NCBI GenBank assembly: GCA_937862885.1 | Contig: CALMEE010000143.1 | Coordinates: 1 to 64,000, forward strand | Origin: an uncultured Planctomycetaceae bacterium | GTDB taxonomy: Bacteria; Planctomycetota; Planctomycetia; Pirellulales; Pirellulaceae | Direction of reading: 5' to 3' | Length of the DNA: 64,000 bases | Shown here: piece by piece, positions 47,327 through 56,081 of the stretch | Position numbering within the stretch: the stretch's first letter is position 1 | Layout: every line of letters begins with the position of its first letter | The notes under the pieces: model-generated | The model's input: only the letters and a program-made list of their open reading frames with translations | Database searches by the model: none | What the model was told of the DNA's origin: nothing | Made by a program: the position numbers and the translations under genes

Positions 47327-48505
47327 TTACTTTACCTGTCCCCGTATTTTATCCATGGCGGTGAAAAGTTCGCTGCAAATCGCGTCGGCGAACAACAACC
47401 CTGATTGCGTTAGGCGAATTGCAGTCGAGTCAAGGCTGATCCATCCAGCATCAATAAATCGATCGATGATGGTTGTGGGCAAGTCCTGCACATTTAATCC
47501 GCTGAACTCTTGCCAACGCATCAAGTTACAGCCGGATACTTGCCGCAAACCAAAGACCAACATATCGATCCCAATCTGACGATGGGTCAAGTGCTCCTGG
47601 TCGGCCAGCGGCAACCGGCCTTGCTTGAGTTCTCGAATATAGCGAATGACGCCTGCATGATTAATTCTCCTTGTGTTACCCACAAAACTAGCGGCCCCCG
47701 GTCCGAAAGCCCAATATCGACTGCCGTTCCAATACGCCTGATTGTGGCGGCAAGCATGTTGCGGCTGAGCGAAATTGGAGATTTCATACTGGTGAAATCC
47801 TGCTCGAGTTAAGCGTTCTTGGGCTAGCAAGTAGAGTTTCGCGTTATTGTTTTCGTTTGTCTTCAGGCGCTCACGACGGTTGGTTCGATTCCAAAATTGA
47901 GTTCCCTTTTCGATCGTCAGTTCGTACGTGGAAATATGTTGCACCTGCGTGCTGATCGCCGTATCAAGGTCGGTTTGCCAAACTTCAGCAGTCTCACCAC
48001 GCACACCAAACATCAAATCTAACGAGATACTTTCGAAATGCGCACGGCTCAGGTCAATTGCCTGATAGATTTGAGCGGCATCGTGATCTCGTTCCAGAAA
48101 ATCAAGCTTGAGCGCATTGAACGATTGCGCGCCCAAACTGAGTCGATTCACGCCGAGATCCCTCAAGCACTTGATTTTATCTGAGTCGAGGTCATTGGGA
48201 TTGGCCTCGATCGAAAATTCTCCGTCAGCCCGAAGCTTGAAACGTCGAAAGATCGATTCACACAACTGCGTGAGCGCATCGCCATCGAGTAAAGTTGGCG
48301 TTCCTCCGCCTAAGAATAGAGTATCTATCGCACCCGTCGCCTCGTATTGCATCATCTCGGATTCTAATGCTGTCAGAAAGTCCTTGATCAAATAGTCTCG
48401 GTCAGCGACTAAGGCGAAGTTGCAATAACCACAACGCTGGCGACAGAAAGGAACGTGCACGTAAACGCTGGTGGGTGCAGGAATTTTGGCGTCACTAAAG
48501 TTCAT
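47327..48505 (-). CDS. hemW: Radical SAM heme chaperone HemW (HemN-like)
   Basis: 392 residues from ATG 48505; a TTG seven codons earlier is the frame limit. YVHVPFCRQRCGYCNF carries the three cysteines of the Fe-S cluster (CxxxCxxC), and LFLGGGTPTLLD, SIEANPN and LSLGAQSFN follow in the order of the family. HemW inserts heme into client proteins; it is often misnamed oxygen-independent coproporphyrinogen oxidase. The C-terminal HemN_C domain is present. A HemN with enzyme activity cannot be excluded. Single-gene unit. Confidence 0.93.
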   Translation of the reverse strand: MNFSDAKIPAPTSVYVHVPFCRQRCGYCNFALVADRDYLIKDFLTALESEMMQYEATGAIDTLFLGGGTPTLLDGDALTQLCESIFRRFKLRADGEFSIEANPNDLDSDKIKCLRDLGVNRLSLGAQSFNALKLDFLERDHDAAQIYQAIDLSRAHFESISLDLMFGVRGETAEVWQTDLDTAISTQVQHISTYELTIEKGTQFWNRTNRRERLKTNENNNAKLYLLAQERLTRAGFHQYEISNFAQPQHACRHNQAYWNGSRYWAFGPGAASFVGNTRRINHAGVIRYIRELKQGRLPLADQEHLTHRQIGIDMLVFGLRQVSGCNLMRWQEFSGLNVQDLPTTIIDRFIDAGWISLDSTAIRLTQSGLLFADAICSELFTAMDKIRGQVK

Positions 48506-48654
48506 CTGGAATCCAGCGAGGAACAATTGAAGAATGACATCGGCACTATTCCGTGATCAGCTTACTGATCTACCAAGCTCCATCTGAACTAAGACTTTTG
48601 AACTAAGATTAGTGGGTGGAGTTGTCTATCGTGCGATCGCGCGGAATGCGATGG

Positions 48655-49494
48655 CTAAATCCAAATCTTGAGCCGGTCATCCAGCAGCCCCGGTAACCTC
48701 TTGTTCACATAGCGTTCAGCCTGTTTCTTGGAATAGCGGGTGCTGATATGACCGACCAGAATCAGATCGTTCTTGAAAAGATCTTTGCGTTGCACGTAAT
48801 CATCCAAGTGCATGTGACCTGATTTTCGAATCAACTCGGCGCGATGATCTTCGGCGATGAACGTCATCTCGGAGATGAGCACTTTAGCCTGATAGACGTC
48901 GGGGTTTTCGTCGAGGCCGACAGCCGTTGTATCCCCCATGTAGGCAACTAGCGGCACGCGCACTTCATAGGTTACCTCTTGGCCTGCTAATCGCAAGTCG
49001 CGGATTTGGTCACCCGTCAATTGAGCGAATTCTGGTCGCAACTTATAACGGCGGTCATAAACGAGATAACAGACGCTTGTAACCGTGTGAGTCGTTTTGC
49101 CGACCGTGACTGACAGCTCACGTGAATAGTCAATTTCATCTCCAGGGACGACACCAACCAACTCGCAGGGGAGTTTTCCGCGGTCTAGTCTGGAAAAGTT
49201 GCGGAGCAAGCGATGCACTGTGTCGACAGCGGACTCAGGCAGATAGATTACGGGTGGTTCCATCTTCATCATGCGGCGTCGAGCAACATAGGCTGGAATC
49301 GCCGCGATGTGGTCGAGATGGGTATGGCTGATAAACCAGTTAGGGGTTCCCATAAAATCCCACGGCTGAGCCCCTAAATCAAATCCCAAACGCAATTGAT
49401 CGATGCGCCAATAGGTTTGCACGGCCGCGCGGGAATAGCCTTCAATGACTAGGCCCTTGTATTCAATCGACTTAAACGGTGCGTTATCAAGCAT
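48655..49494 (-). CDS. Metallo-beta-lactamase-fold hydrolase (RNase Z-like)
   Basis: 279 residues from ATG 49494. The SHTHLDHIAAIPAYV segment is the HxHxDH metal motif; MGDTTAVGLDE and ILVGHISTRYSKKQAERY provide the later ligand histidine and aspartate. The pattern is that of ELAC-type RNase Z or related phosphodiesterases. The ATG overlaps the stop of the receiver-like gene by 8 bases, so the two are coupled. The substrate, tRNA 3' end or another nucleic acid/phosphodiester, is undecided. Confidence 0.88.
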   Translation of the reverse strand: MLDNAPFKSIEYKGLVIEGYSRAAVQTYWRIDQLRLGFDLGAQPWDFMGTPNWFISHTHLDHIAAIPAYVARRRMMKMEPPVIYLPESAVDTVHRLLRNFSRLDRGKLPCELVGVVPGDEIDYSRELSVTVGKTTHTVTSVCYLVYDRRYKLRPEFAQLTGDQIRDLRLAGQEVTYEVRVPLVAYMGDTTAVGLDENPDVYQAKVLISEMTFIAEDHRAELIRKSGHMHLDDYVQRKDLFKNDLILVGHISTRYSKKQAERYVNKRLPGLLDDRLKIWI

Positions 49495-49876
49495 GCGCGG
49501 CGAATTCTTCAATCAGTGATGCGACTTGCCGATCAAATTTGCCACGAGTCAAAACTCGATCGAAGCCAGCGAGCTGTGCTTCTTCGATTAAGTGAGGCAG
49601 AACATGCTGTGCATATCCAACAATCTGCGCCGGCGGATCCATTAATTGCGCTAATTCACGAACGCGCGGCCAATCTTCTTGATTGCGTTGCAGGTCAATC
49701 AGCCACAAGGTCTTCTCGCCTCCAAAGTCCTGTTGAGTTTCACCCTCCGGCGACTTCAGCCGACGTTCCAAGTCGGAAACGTTGGCGAAGATTCGGCAAG
49801 GAATTTGCATATTTCGAGCGATCGACGCGATTTTGCCCGTCATCATCAAGTCGTCAGATATGCAAAAAACTTTCAT
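49487..49876 (-). CDS. Receiver-like (CheY-fold) protein of unknown function
   Basis: 129 residues from ATG 49876. MKVFCISDDLMMTGKI, LWLIDLQRN and GFDRVLTRGKF lie where response-regulator receivers have the acidic pair, the phospho-acceptor aspartate and the lysine. Its match is weak and it may be a pseudo-receiver. It has no output domain. It is translationally coupled to the metallo-hydrolase, so it probably controls or assists that enzyme. Its ATG overlaps nothing upstream. Confidence 0.7.
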   Translation of the reverse strand: MKVFCISDDLMMTGKIASIARNMQIPCRIFANVSDLERRLKSPEGETQQDFGGEKTLWLIDLQRNQEDWPRVRELAQLMDPPAQIVGYAQHVLPHLIEEAQLAGFDRVLTRGKFDRQVASLIEEFAAHA

Positions 49877-50176
49877 CAATGTAAGTGTCGCGCCCGAGTA
49901 GTAATTCAACGAAACCGTCCAGCAAACGTGTATTGCCCCTTGGTATGTCGCAAGTGATCGGCCATGCGTCGATGTGTTTTGCAGCCGACAACGATGGAAA
50001 CAGCACCTTCAAACACCGACCTCGCCGATGAGGAGCCTCTGGATCCGAGGGTTCTACTTCCCTCTGGTCAATTTTGTTTTATAATCCGTCCAAGTTTTCC
50101 ATGGCAGGCTTCACAACGAAGCTTTAGCGTAACGAAAATCCGGTGTCGGTGGAAGTACAAGAGCAAGTGGAGCAAT

Positions 50177-51076
50177 ATGGACATCAAGATCAACGGCGTT
50201 CCCATTCAAGACAACTATTCGGAGACGTTCTCCGCGCAATTGTGTCGCGTGCTCGTGACGAGCATTAACGAAAAATGGGCGTATGAGGCGGCAATGGAGA
50301 CCAAGGGCTTGGGGCGTTCAGCGACCGCTCCCCCCTGTGAGGCAACGCTTGAGAGAAAGCTAAATCCGGATGAAACACCAGATGGAAGACCTGGATTTGT
50401 GATCCAGATGATGGATCGAAAACTGGACCAACTTACAAAGTGTTTGGCGCTGCGTCTGCGCAAAGGTGCCTTGCCGAACCCGCAATCCAGCGTTTTTGAT
50501 TGGTTGCCTCAGGAATACGCGGAACAGACGATCGACCTGGAGGGGAGCATCATCCAACAATTCGCCGATCGCTATGAACAGGAATTGGAGCTGTTTGGCG
50601 GTCGATCGATGTACCGCATTCCACGGATGGATGGAGCGTTTTTCGTTCAGCGCAAATTTAATGTCACAACGGGAGTGACCGGTGGCATGTTCTTGATCCT
50701 GGGGGAGTCGATCGAGGCAGCGTTGACGGCCGCGGAAAAATCGTTGCTGGCCGCGAACCAGATCCCGGAAGTCGTAGTCAAATGTGCCGCCAGTGGCTCC
50801 AAGGTCGGTGCAAAGAACTACGAAAACGTTGTGGCCACTACGAACCACGCCTATTGCCCGCTGCTGAAAGATGATCCCGACAACGTCCTCAATGCACGTG
50901 TTGAGTGCATCTACGAAATCATTGTCAGTGCCCCGCGCGAAGCACAAGTGAGAGCTGGCATGAAAGCTGGAATCGAGGCAGCCTGCACCCAATCCGGTAT
51001 CCTGGGCATAGAAACGGCCAACTACGACGGTCGCTTAGGCAGTGGCAAGATCCAACTGGCAAGCTTGTTCGAATAA
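50177..51076 (+). CDS. ftr: Formylmethanofuran-tetrahydromethanopterin N-formyltransferase (FhcD)
   Basis: 299 residues from ATG 50177, the normal length (about 297). The start MDIKINGVPIQDNYSETF, CRVLVTSINEKWAYEAA, ETPDGRPGFVIQM and VQRKFNVTTGVTGGMFLI match the formyltransferase family. It moves a formyl group between methanofuran and tetrahydromethanopterin in the C1 pathway that bacteria use for formaldehyde oxidation. Planctomycetes are known to carry this pathway. The other fhc, mch and mtdB genes are absent from the window. A TATAAT at 50080 could be its -10 box. Confidence 0.93.
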   Translation: MDIKINGVPIQDNYSETFSAQLCRVLVTSINEKWAYEAAMETKGLGRSATAPPCEATLERKLNPDETPDGRPGFVIQMMDRKLDQLTKCLALRLRKGALPNPQSSVFDWLPQEYAEQTIDLEGSIIQQFADRYEQELELFGGRSMYRIPRMDGAFFVQRKFNVTTGVTGGMFLILGESIEAALTAAEKSLLAANQIPEVVVKCAASGSKVGAKNYENVVATTNHAYCPLLKDDPDNVLNARVECIYEIIVSAPREAQVRAGMKAGIEAACTQSGILGIETANYDGRLGSGKIQLASLFE

Positions 51077-51270
51077 GTGTTGGCAATGATCGAAGTTTTG
51101 TCAGGCAACGGCGGCTGCCGCCATCTTCTAGACATGACTGCTATGACGACGTTCGGCAGCGAATGAACGTCTTGGTTTGCTTCGCCAGCGACTCAATTTG
51201 CACAAGCTGCCAACTCGCGCTCTCACACCATTACCGCCAGCCAAGAATTTGTTGCAATCAACGTGTTCCA

Positions 51271-52197
51271 TTATTTGCTCTCGACGGTGTCGCGCAAATG
51301 TGCAGGCAGGTGCGGCATGGCCTTTTCAGCCCACTTAGACTTGAGCGCATCGTTCAGAGAAATGGTCAGGCGGTCTCTTTTCTTGTCGATCTGGGCGTTG
51401 ATTTTTTCGACCAACTTTTCTTCATGCTCTTCGATCTTCTTGTCCAAGATTGAGCGGGCACCCTTGGTCACCTGTTGCGCGAACTCTCCGCCGAGTTTAC
51501 TGACTCGGTGGATTTTGAATTCGTCTAGCTGGATCGCGGCCTGCTTGGCAACTGGCGAGAAGACTACATTAGCTCGCCCGTGGCGAAAAACGAAATCAAT
51601 TCCCAGTTCGCATCTTAGCGACAAACGCACAACTGCTTCGCCTTCAATGCTGACGCTATATTGTTGAACTCCTTTGAACCATTTCGCATGGCGTCCAAAC
51701 AAGGCTAGTTGTGAAACAAAACAGACGTCAAACTCGAGCTTGCCGTCGTCGCGTAGCTGCATCTCACCGACTTCAATCGCAAATGAATCCTCCGGGTTGA
51801 TCAACTCCACAGAGTACTTTTGCCAGTTCCCGTGATTGACCAGCTTCTTTTTGCGCTTTGTCTTGATACGATCATCGTCCCAACGAATATCGAGACCATC
51901 GAATCGTTCCTCTTGCAATCCCCATTTTCGGTCATCGATGTAGTGATGAGGAATATTCTTCAAGACCATCTCAGTAATGACTTGGCTCAGCGCTTCATTG
52001 GGCGCGGATTCAACACTCATGTCCGAAGGAGAAGGACTAGAGTCGTTGGCTGATGGCGAATTCATCTTCATCGTGTCGCTCGTATCAACGACGGTATCGT
52101 TGAAATGACTGAGCGATCGCCCGTAGTATTGACCGAGAGATTCGCTGCCCGTGACTACCAGAATCAAGGCGAAGATTGTTTCGAATCGTAAGTTCAT
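51271..52197 (-). CDS. Exported protein of unknown function, possible coiled-coil C-terminus
   Basis: 308 residues from ATG 52197; the frame is open 30 codons further. MNLRFETIFALILVVTGSES is a signal peptide. A serine-rich linker, then a beta-rich middle (LEFDVCFVSQLALFGRHAKW; SIEGEAVVRLSLRCEL) that is regular but unfamiliar. The C-terminal 80 residues are charged and helical (ILDKKIEEHEEKLVEKINAQ), likely coiled coil. I do not recognise the family. Probably periplasmic; no operon partner. Confidence 0.7.
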   Translation of the reverse strand: MNLRFETIFALILVVTGSESLGQYYGRSLSHFNDTVVDTSDTMKMNSPSANDSSPSPSDMSVESAPNEALSQVITEMVLKNIPHHYIDDRKWGLQEERFDGLDIRWDDDRIKTKRKKKLVNHGNWQKYSVELINPEDSFAIEVGEMQLRDDGKLEFDVCFVSQLALFGRHAKWFKGVQQYSVSIEGEAVVRLSLRCELGIDFVFRHGRANVVFSPVAKQAAIQLDEFKIHRVSKLGGEFAQQVTKGARSILDKKIEEHEEKLVEKINAQIDKKRDRLTISLNDALKSKWAEKAMPHLPAHLRDTVESK

Positions 52198-52639
52198 TGA
52201 TTTGATACGAAAATGAAGTTCAAATCGCCTACTCCAGGCGTAAATTTCCATCAGCGCTGGTAGCAGCGATTGACAACTCCAAGTCACAACTCCGGGTAAC
52301 TGTGGGGACAGGAACTCAGGTACGAGGTGTTCCTGCGTGTTTCATTCGCACTTCCGTTTTTGGCATCAAGTACCCTAAACATTGATTTCCGGCCCTGTCT
52401 TCTTTGATTTTATCGACAATGGCAAGCCCAACTGAATTCGCAAATTCTTTTGCGAGCAGTCTTAGTGATAGCATGCATTGTCCGAGCCTTACATCCGGCA
52501 AATTGTATACCAGCAGGCCTGCGGCCAACACTTGAACTACTGGATTCGACGAGACGCCGGTTGAACAACCGTTCAGCGACTGGTTGCTGTCGGCTTGCTT
52601 AGCATCGACTGTCGTGCGAATGCCCCCGTACGAACTTCG
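52198..52639. other. Gene-poor stretch
   Basis: 442 bases between the exported protein and the methyltransferase gene. A 71-codon minus-strand frame at 52316-52531 has no recognisable content. Nothing else is supported. Confidence 0.35.
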
Positions 52640-53581
52640 TTAGTTCTTCTCAATCCGCGCAAGGAAAAAGCCATCGAAGAGTTCGTTTGGAAGAATCCGC
52701 CGCGCCAATTGAAGTTGATCACTCCAGCGATCATTCCCAAACCAAGTCAAACCAGCGTGCCAGTTAGTAATTGGCAGATCAAGGGCTACGAGCCGAGCCT
52801 CGTCAGGATACATTTGCAGCAAATGATCTACGATCGATTCGTTTTCCTCTGGAGCGAAGCTGCAGGTGCAATACAGCATCCGGCCTCCGCTACGCAGAGC
52901 TTTGAAGGCTGAGACGATCAAGGCTTTTTGCTTTCGAGCTTGCTCGTTAATTTTTCTCGGGCTCCAATATGCAAAAGTTTCCGGCTCATCGATGCTGAAA
53001 CGAGCTTCGCCGCTACAGGGTGCGTCCAACATAACGCGATCGAATCGGCCCGGAACTTTGTCACCGACTTTTCGACCATCCATTAGATAGGTGTGGCTGA
53101 TTTTTACACCGGCGCGTTTTAAATTATCCGCTAAGACGAACATGCGTTTGCGGATCGGCTCGACAACCGACAACCAACCCATATTTTTCATGAGTGCGGC
53201 GAGGTGGTTGGCCTTCCCGCCAGGTGCCGCAGCCAGATCCAGAACCTGCTCCCCCGGTTGGGGGTCGAGTAGCAGGCTTGCCAAAATACTTGACAACCCT
53301 TGCACATACAAACCCCCGTTTTCGGCCAAAGGATGATGGGTGATCGATGCTCGAGCGGATGCCGGAACAGCAAACGCGTGTTCGCACCATTCGATTGGCG
53401 CGAGTGCTATCCCAGCCGCTGACAGTTCTTGTCGAGCAATGTCGGGTGTGCATTTGAGTGTATTTACGCGAAACGATGTTGACTTTGGGTGTAGAAAACT
53501 CTCGTGGACTATCGACAACCAGTCCGCTGGAACGATTGTCTCCAGCCGCTGCAAAAACTCAGTTGGTAATCCAGGATTCAT
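52640..53581 (-). CDS. RsmB/RsmF-type rRNA or tRNA cytosine-C5 methyltransferase
   Basis: 313 residues from ATG 53581. VLDLAAAPGGKANHLAALM binds S-adenosylmethionine; DAPCSGE and LYCTCSFAPEENE carry the two cysteines (catalytic and release) of m5C methyltransferases of the NOP2/Sun type. FRVNTLKCT at the N-terminus is the usual RNA-binding lead. The target, 16S rRNA C1407/C967 or tRNA, cannot be chosen. It lacks a PUA or NusB domain. It stands alone next to a REP cluster. Confidence 0.93.
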   Translation of the reverse strand: MNPGLPTEFLQRLETIVPADWLSIVHESFLHPKSTSFRVNTLKCTPDIARQELSAAGIALAPIEWCEHAFAVPASARASITHHPLAENGGLYVQGLSSILASLLLDPQPGEQVLDLAAAPGGKANHLAALMKNMGWLSVVEPIRKRMFVLADNLKRAGVKISHTYLMDGRKVGDKVPGRFDRVMLDAPCSGEARFSIDEPETFAYWSPRKINEQARKQKALIVSAFKALRSGGRMLYCTCSFAPEENESIVDHLLQMYPDEARLVALDLPITNWHAGLTWFGNDRWSDQLQLARRILPNELFDGFFLARIEKN

Positions 53582-53746
53582 GCTAGTTACGGAGATCGTT
53601 CGTTGGTATGCGTCAAAGTAACAATTTATTCGAAAAGGAATATCTTTGCTTGATTTCAAATCTCTCACCAGCCGGCTTAAAGTTAGTTCAACAATCTAGC
53701 CTTGCAACTTTTTGTGAGGAGAAGGTTTAGCGAATTCGGCAAATAG

Positions 53747-53814
53747 GAACCGGACGCTAGCGCGTTGCGGCTGATTTCATTGTGCATCAGCCGACGGGCA
53801 CTAGCCCACGGTTC
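53747..53814. repeat. REP palindrome pair, left side of transposase remnant
   Basis: GAACCGGACGCTAGCGCGTT begins one unit at 53747-53775, ending GCGGCTGAT. The inverted partner at 53786-53814 begins ATCAGCCGACGGGCACTAG and ends CACGGTTC. The pair is separated by ten bases. These are the same units as at 54254-54333. Confidence 0.85.
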
Positions 53815-53878
53815 ATTAGGTTGTGGTATATTGATATCGCGAACAACCTCTTTTTTTGTCCACATTCCGGAGGCGACG

Positions 53879-54252
53879 ATGCACGGAGACGAACCGTTGG
53901 CCTACTTTATCACTTGGACGATCTATGGCACGTTTCTTCAGGGTGACGAACGCGGTTGGCGACGCCGCCGTCAAGGCGAACAGTTGCCGCAACCTAAACT
54001 TGCAGACTGGCGGCGCGAACGAATCACGTGCATGTGGTCGTAACAGCACCGGGTTACACCGGCAACAATATTCGCGACCAATTGAAAGCCAACGCGACAC
54101 GCGGACTGCGAGAACACTGGGAAGAGTTTCGAGAGCGTCCTGTTTGGACGGCATTGGGCGATTGCCAGTGTATTAATACCGAGGATGATTTGGACACGGT
54201 CATCCAGTATGTTGGCGAAGCGCAGGACCGAATGTATCTGCCAAAGCACTAA
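53879..54252 (+). pseudogene. Internally deleted REP-associated tyrosine transposase (RAYT) remnant
   Basis: From ATG 53879: PLAYFITWTIYGTFLQGDER, then GW, the Y1-transposase N-terminus. At 54028 another frame resumes with HVHVVVTAPGYTGNNIRDQL, followed by KANATRGLREHW and ends with TVIQYVGEAQDRMYLPKH at 54252. The HVHVVV segment belongs to the HUH region. The central region between RERIT and NHVH, about 35 residues, is gone and the frame is shifted. It lies between two REP pairs, its natural substrate. Inactive. Confidence 0.8.
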
Positions 54253-54253
54253 A

Positions 54254-54333
54254 ATCAGCCGCAGGGCGCTAGCCCCCGGTTCATCCGCGAAATCCAACCC
54301 GATCGAACCGGACGCTAGCGAGTTGCGGCTGAT
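54254..54333. repeat. REP palindrome pair, right side of transposase remnant
   Basis: Unit ATCAGCCGCAGGGCGCTAGC (54254-54282, ending CCGGTTC) and the inverted unit at 54305-54333 (beginning GAACCGGACGCTAGCGAG and ending CGGCTGAT). They match the left pair in reverse. The 22 bases between them are unrelated. Confidence 0.85.
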
Positions 54334-54354
54334 TTTTGGTTTGAACGATGATCT

Positions 54355-54600
54355 GCGAAGCGTTGGGTAGACGTCCCAAAATTGTTGCAGGGCGTCAATA
54401 TCGGCCACCGGAATGCCTCCGAATAAGTGACCCGCGATGTCCTGAAGGCCTTCGGTTTCCTGACTCTCGATGAATCGCGGCAGGTTGAGGTCGAACTCTT
54501 TTTTCGATTTCGTCAAAGCCAACCATTCGCGAATAGCCAGGCTTCTGGTCCAGCAAACTCTGCACGCTGGTAACATCCGCCCCAATTTTCTCCGGCAGCG
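54355..54600 (-). pseudogene. Fragment of a type I restriction-modification HsdM gene
   Basis: The minus strand reads KKEFDLNLPRFIESQETEG, then LQDIAGHLFGGIPVADIDAL and QQFWDVYPTLR; this is the C-terminal part of HsdM (N6-adenine methylase). Upstream in another frame is SLPEKIGADVTSVQSLLDQK, then PGYSRMVGFDEI, the preceding part of the same family. The two are out of frame by one base, and the rest of the gene, hsdS and hsdR are absent. It abuts the right REP pair. A relic. Confidence 0.6.
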
Positions 54601-55065
54601 AGGCATTGACTCACGACCAGGAGGTGGCCAAGTTCATGTCCGAGCTGGCCAGCACGCGAGAAACCTTTCAATCAGCCAATCCAGCCAAGTTGCAGGCAGC
54701 CCTGGCGGTCGCCATCAAAGAAATCAAGCTCTACTAGAAGCAAGGAGGCTCGCGAAAATGGCGATTTGATCGCGGCGTGATTACGCTCAGTGAATCCTTG
54801 TTCCTGCTGGTTCCCTCCTTGAGGAGTTGCTTGCGATAATCTCAGAATCTACTCGACAATTTCGAGTTTAAGCGGCCAAAAAGTCTTCCCATAGATTGTC
54901 TATAATAGAGGTGGTAAAACGTAGTGGTTGAGCTTCCAAGCCCGGCCTCATAGACTGTCTGGTTGTATTCGTCCGATTTGCCGTAATTGTAATTCGAGGA
55001 TCAAGTCGATCCGAAATTCGATTCGTTTCCCTTGGTGTCGTGCTCATGGAATGAAGGGTAGTCAA
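54601..55065. other. Stretch between the hsdM relic and the TPR protein gene
   Basis: 465 bases. The plus strand from about 54606 reads DQEVAKFMSELASTRETFQS and ends IKEIKLY at 54739; it could be the tail of a decayed gene, but I cannot name it. The rest shows nothing. It must hold the promoter of the TPR gene. Confidence 0.4.
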
Positions 55066-56004
55066 ATGATAGTAACGCTTTTGATGTTTGCGATTTCTTT
55101 GGTGGCGGCTCATGATGCGCAGGATGAAAACGATTTCGAAGCGATATCTTTGTTGAGCAAACAACTCAAGCAAATTGCTCTCTCGCGAGAACAGGCGGAA
55201 GCATTAGAATCGCAATTGAAGCGGGCTGTGGGTGAGATGGCAGCTGATCCGCAAAGTATCGACGCCAGAATTTGGGTTGCCCGCCGCACTGCCTATTTAT
55301 GTCGATATCGAGAAGCCATTGCAGTCCTCGATAAGGCGCTGAATGAATTTGGAGACGATGCCAAGCTTTTGCGACATCGTGGCCATCGGTGGATCACGTT
55401 GAGGAAATTCGATCTGGCGGTTGCTGATCTGAAGCGGGCCGCTGAGTTAATTCAGGGTACTGAAGATGAGGTCGAGCCGGATGGCCAACCCAACGCGCAA
55501 GGTATCCCGACCAGCACGCTGCATACAAATATCTATTATCATCTTGGGCTGGCGTACTACTTACAGGGTGACTTTGAAGCAGCGGCCAAGTCTTACCGAC
55601 AATGTCTCGCGTCTAGTACGAATACGGATATGCGGGTCGCAACAATCGATTGGCTCTATTTGACATTGCGTAGGATGAAACGTGAGGAAGAAGCTGAGCA
55701 ACTTTTGGCTGAGGTCAGCGATGACTGGGAAGTGATTGAAAACAGTGCCTACCTTCGTCGCATCCGCATGTACCAAGGGAAGTTGTTGCCGCAAGATTTG
55801 CTACCGGAAAACGGTCGTCAACTGAGCGATTTGGATTTGGCCACTTATGGTTATGGTGTTGGCTGCTGGTTGTGGTTGGAGGGTGATTCTGAAAAGGCTG
55901 AGGCGATGTGGCGCAAGGTGGTCGACGGCGCGAATTGGGCTCCGTTTGGTTTCATTGCGGCGGAGGCTGAGATTGCAAGAATTCAACGCGATCGATCTCG
56001 CTAG
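55066..56004 (+). CDS. Exported tetratricopeptide-repeat protein
   Basis: 312 residues from ATG 55066 (55051 is equally possible; the frame opens at 54928). MIVTLLMFAISLVAAHDAQ is a signal peptide. Repeats at about 50-110, 120-160 and 165-215 have the A..Y..AI.. pattern (CRYREAIAVLDKAL, LRKFDLAVADLKRA, LQGDFEAAAKSY). Such proteins bind partners in the periplasm. The stop lies 77 bases before the serine hydrolase start, so they may be co-transcribed. No catalytic domain. Confidence 0.83.
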   Translation: MIVTLLMFAISLVAAHDAQDENDFEAISLLSKQLKQIALSREQAEALESQLKRAVGEMAADPQSIDARIWVARRTAYLCRYREAIAVLDKALNEFGDDAKLLRHRGHRWITLRKFDLAVADLKRAAELIQGTEDEVEPDGQPNAQGIPTSTLHTNIYYHLGLAYYLQGDFEAAAKSYRQCLASSTNTDMRVATIDWLYLTLRRMKREEEAEQLLAEVSDDWEVIENSAYLRRIRMYQGKLLPQDLLPENGRQLSDLDLATYGYGVGCWLWLEGDSEKAEAMWRKVVDGANWAPFGFIAAEAEIARIQRDRSR

Positions 56005-56081
56005 GCGATCATGTCTTCGCAAGCGCCTGCCCATTGAGACAACCGTTGTCTCGGCAAAAACATTGGCTGAAAAGGTTGAAT

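Noticed and set aside
50080-50085. TATAAT before ftr
   Set aside because: A perfect -10 box, but no matching -35 element at the right distance, so not reported as a promoter.
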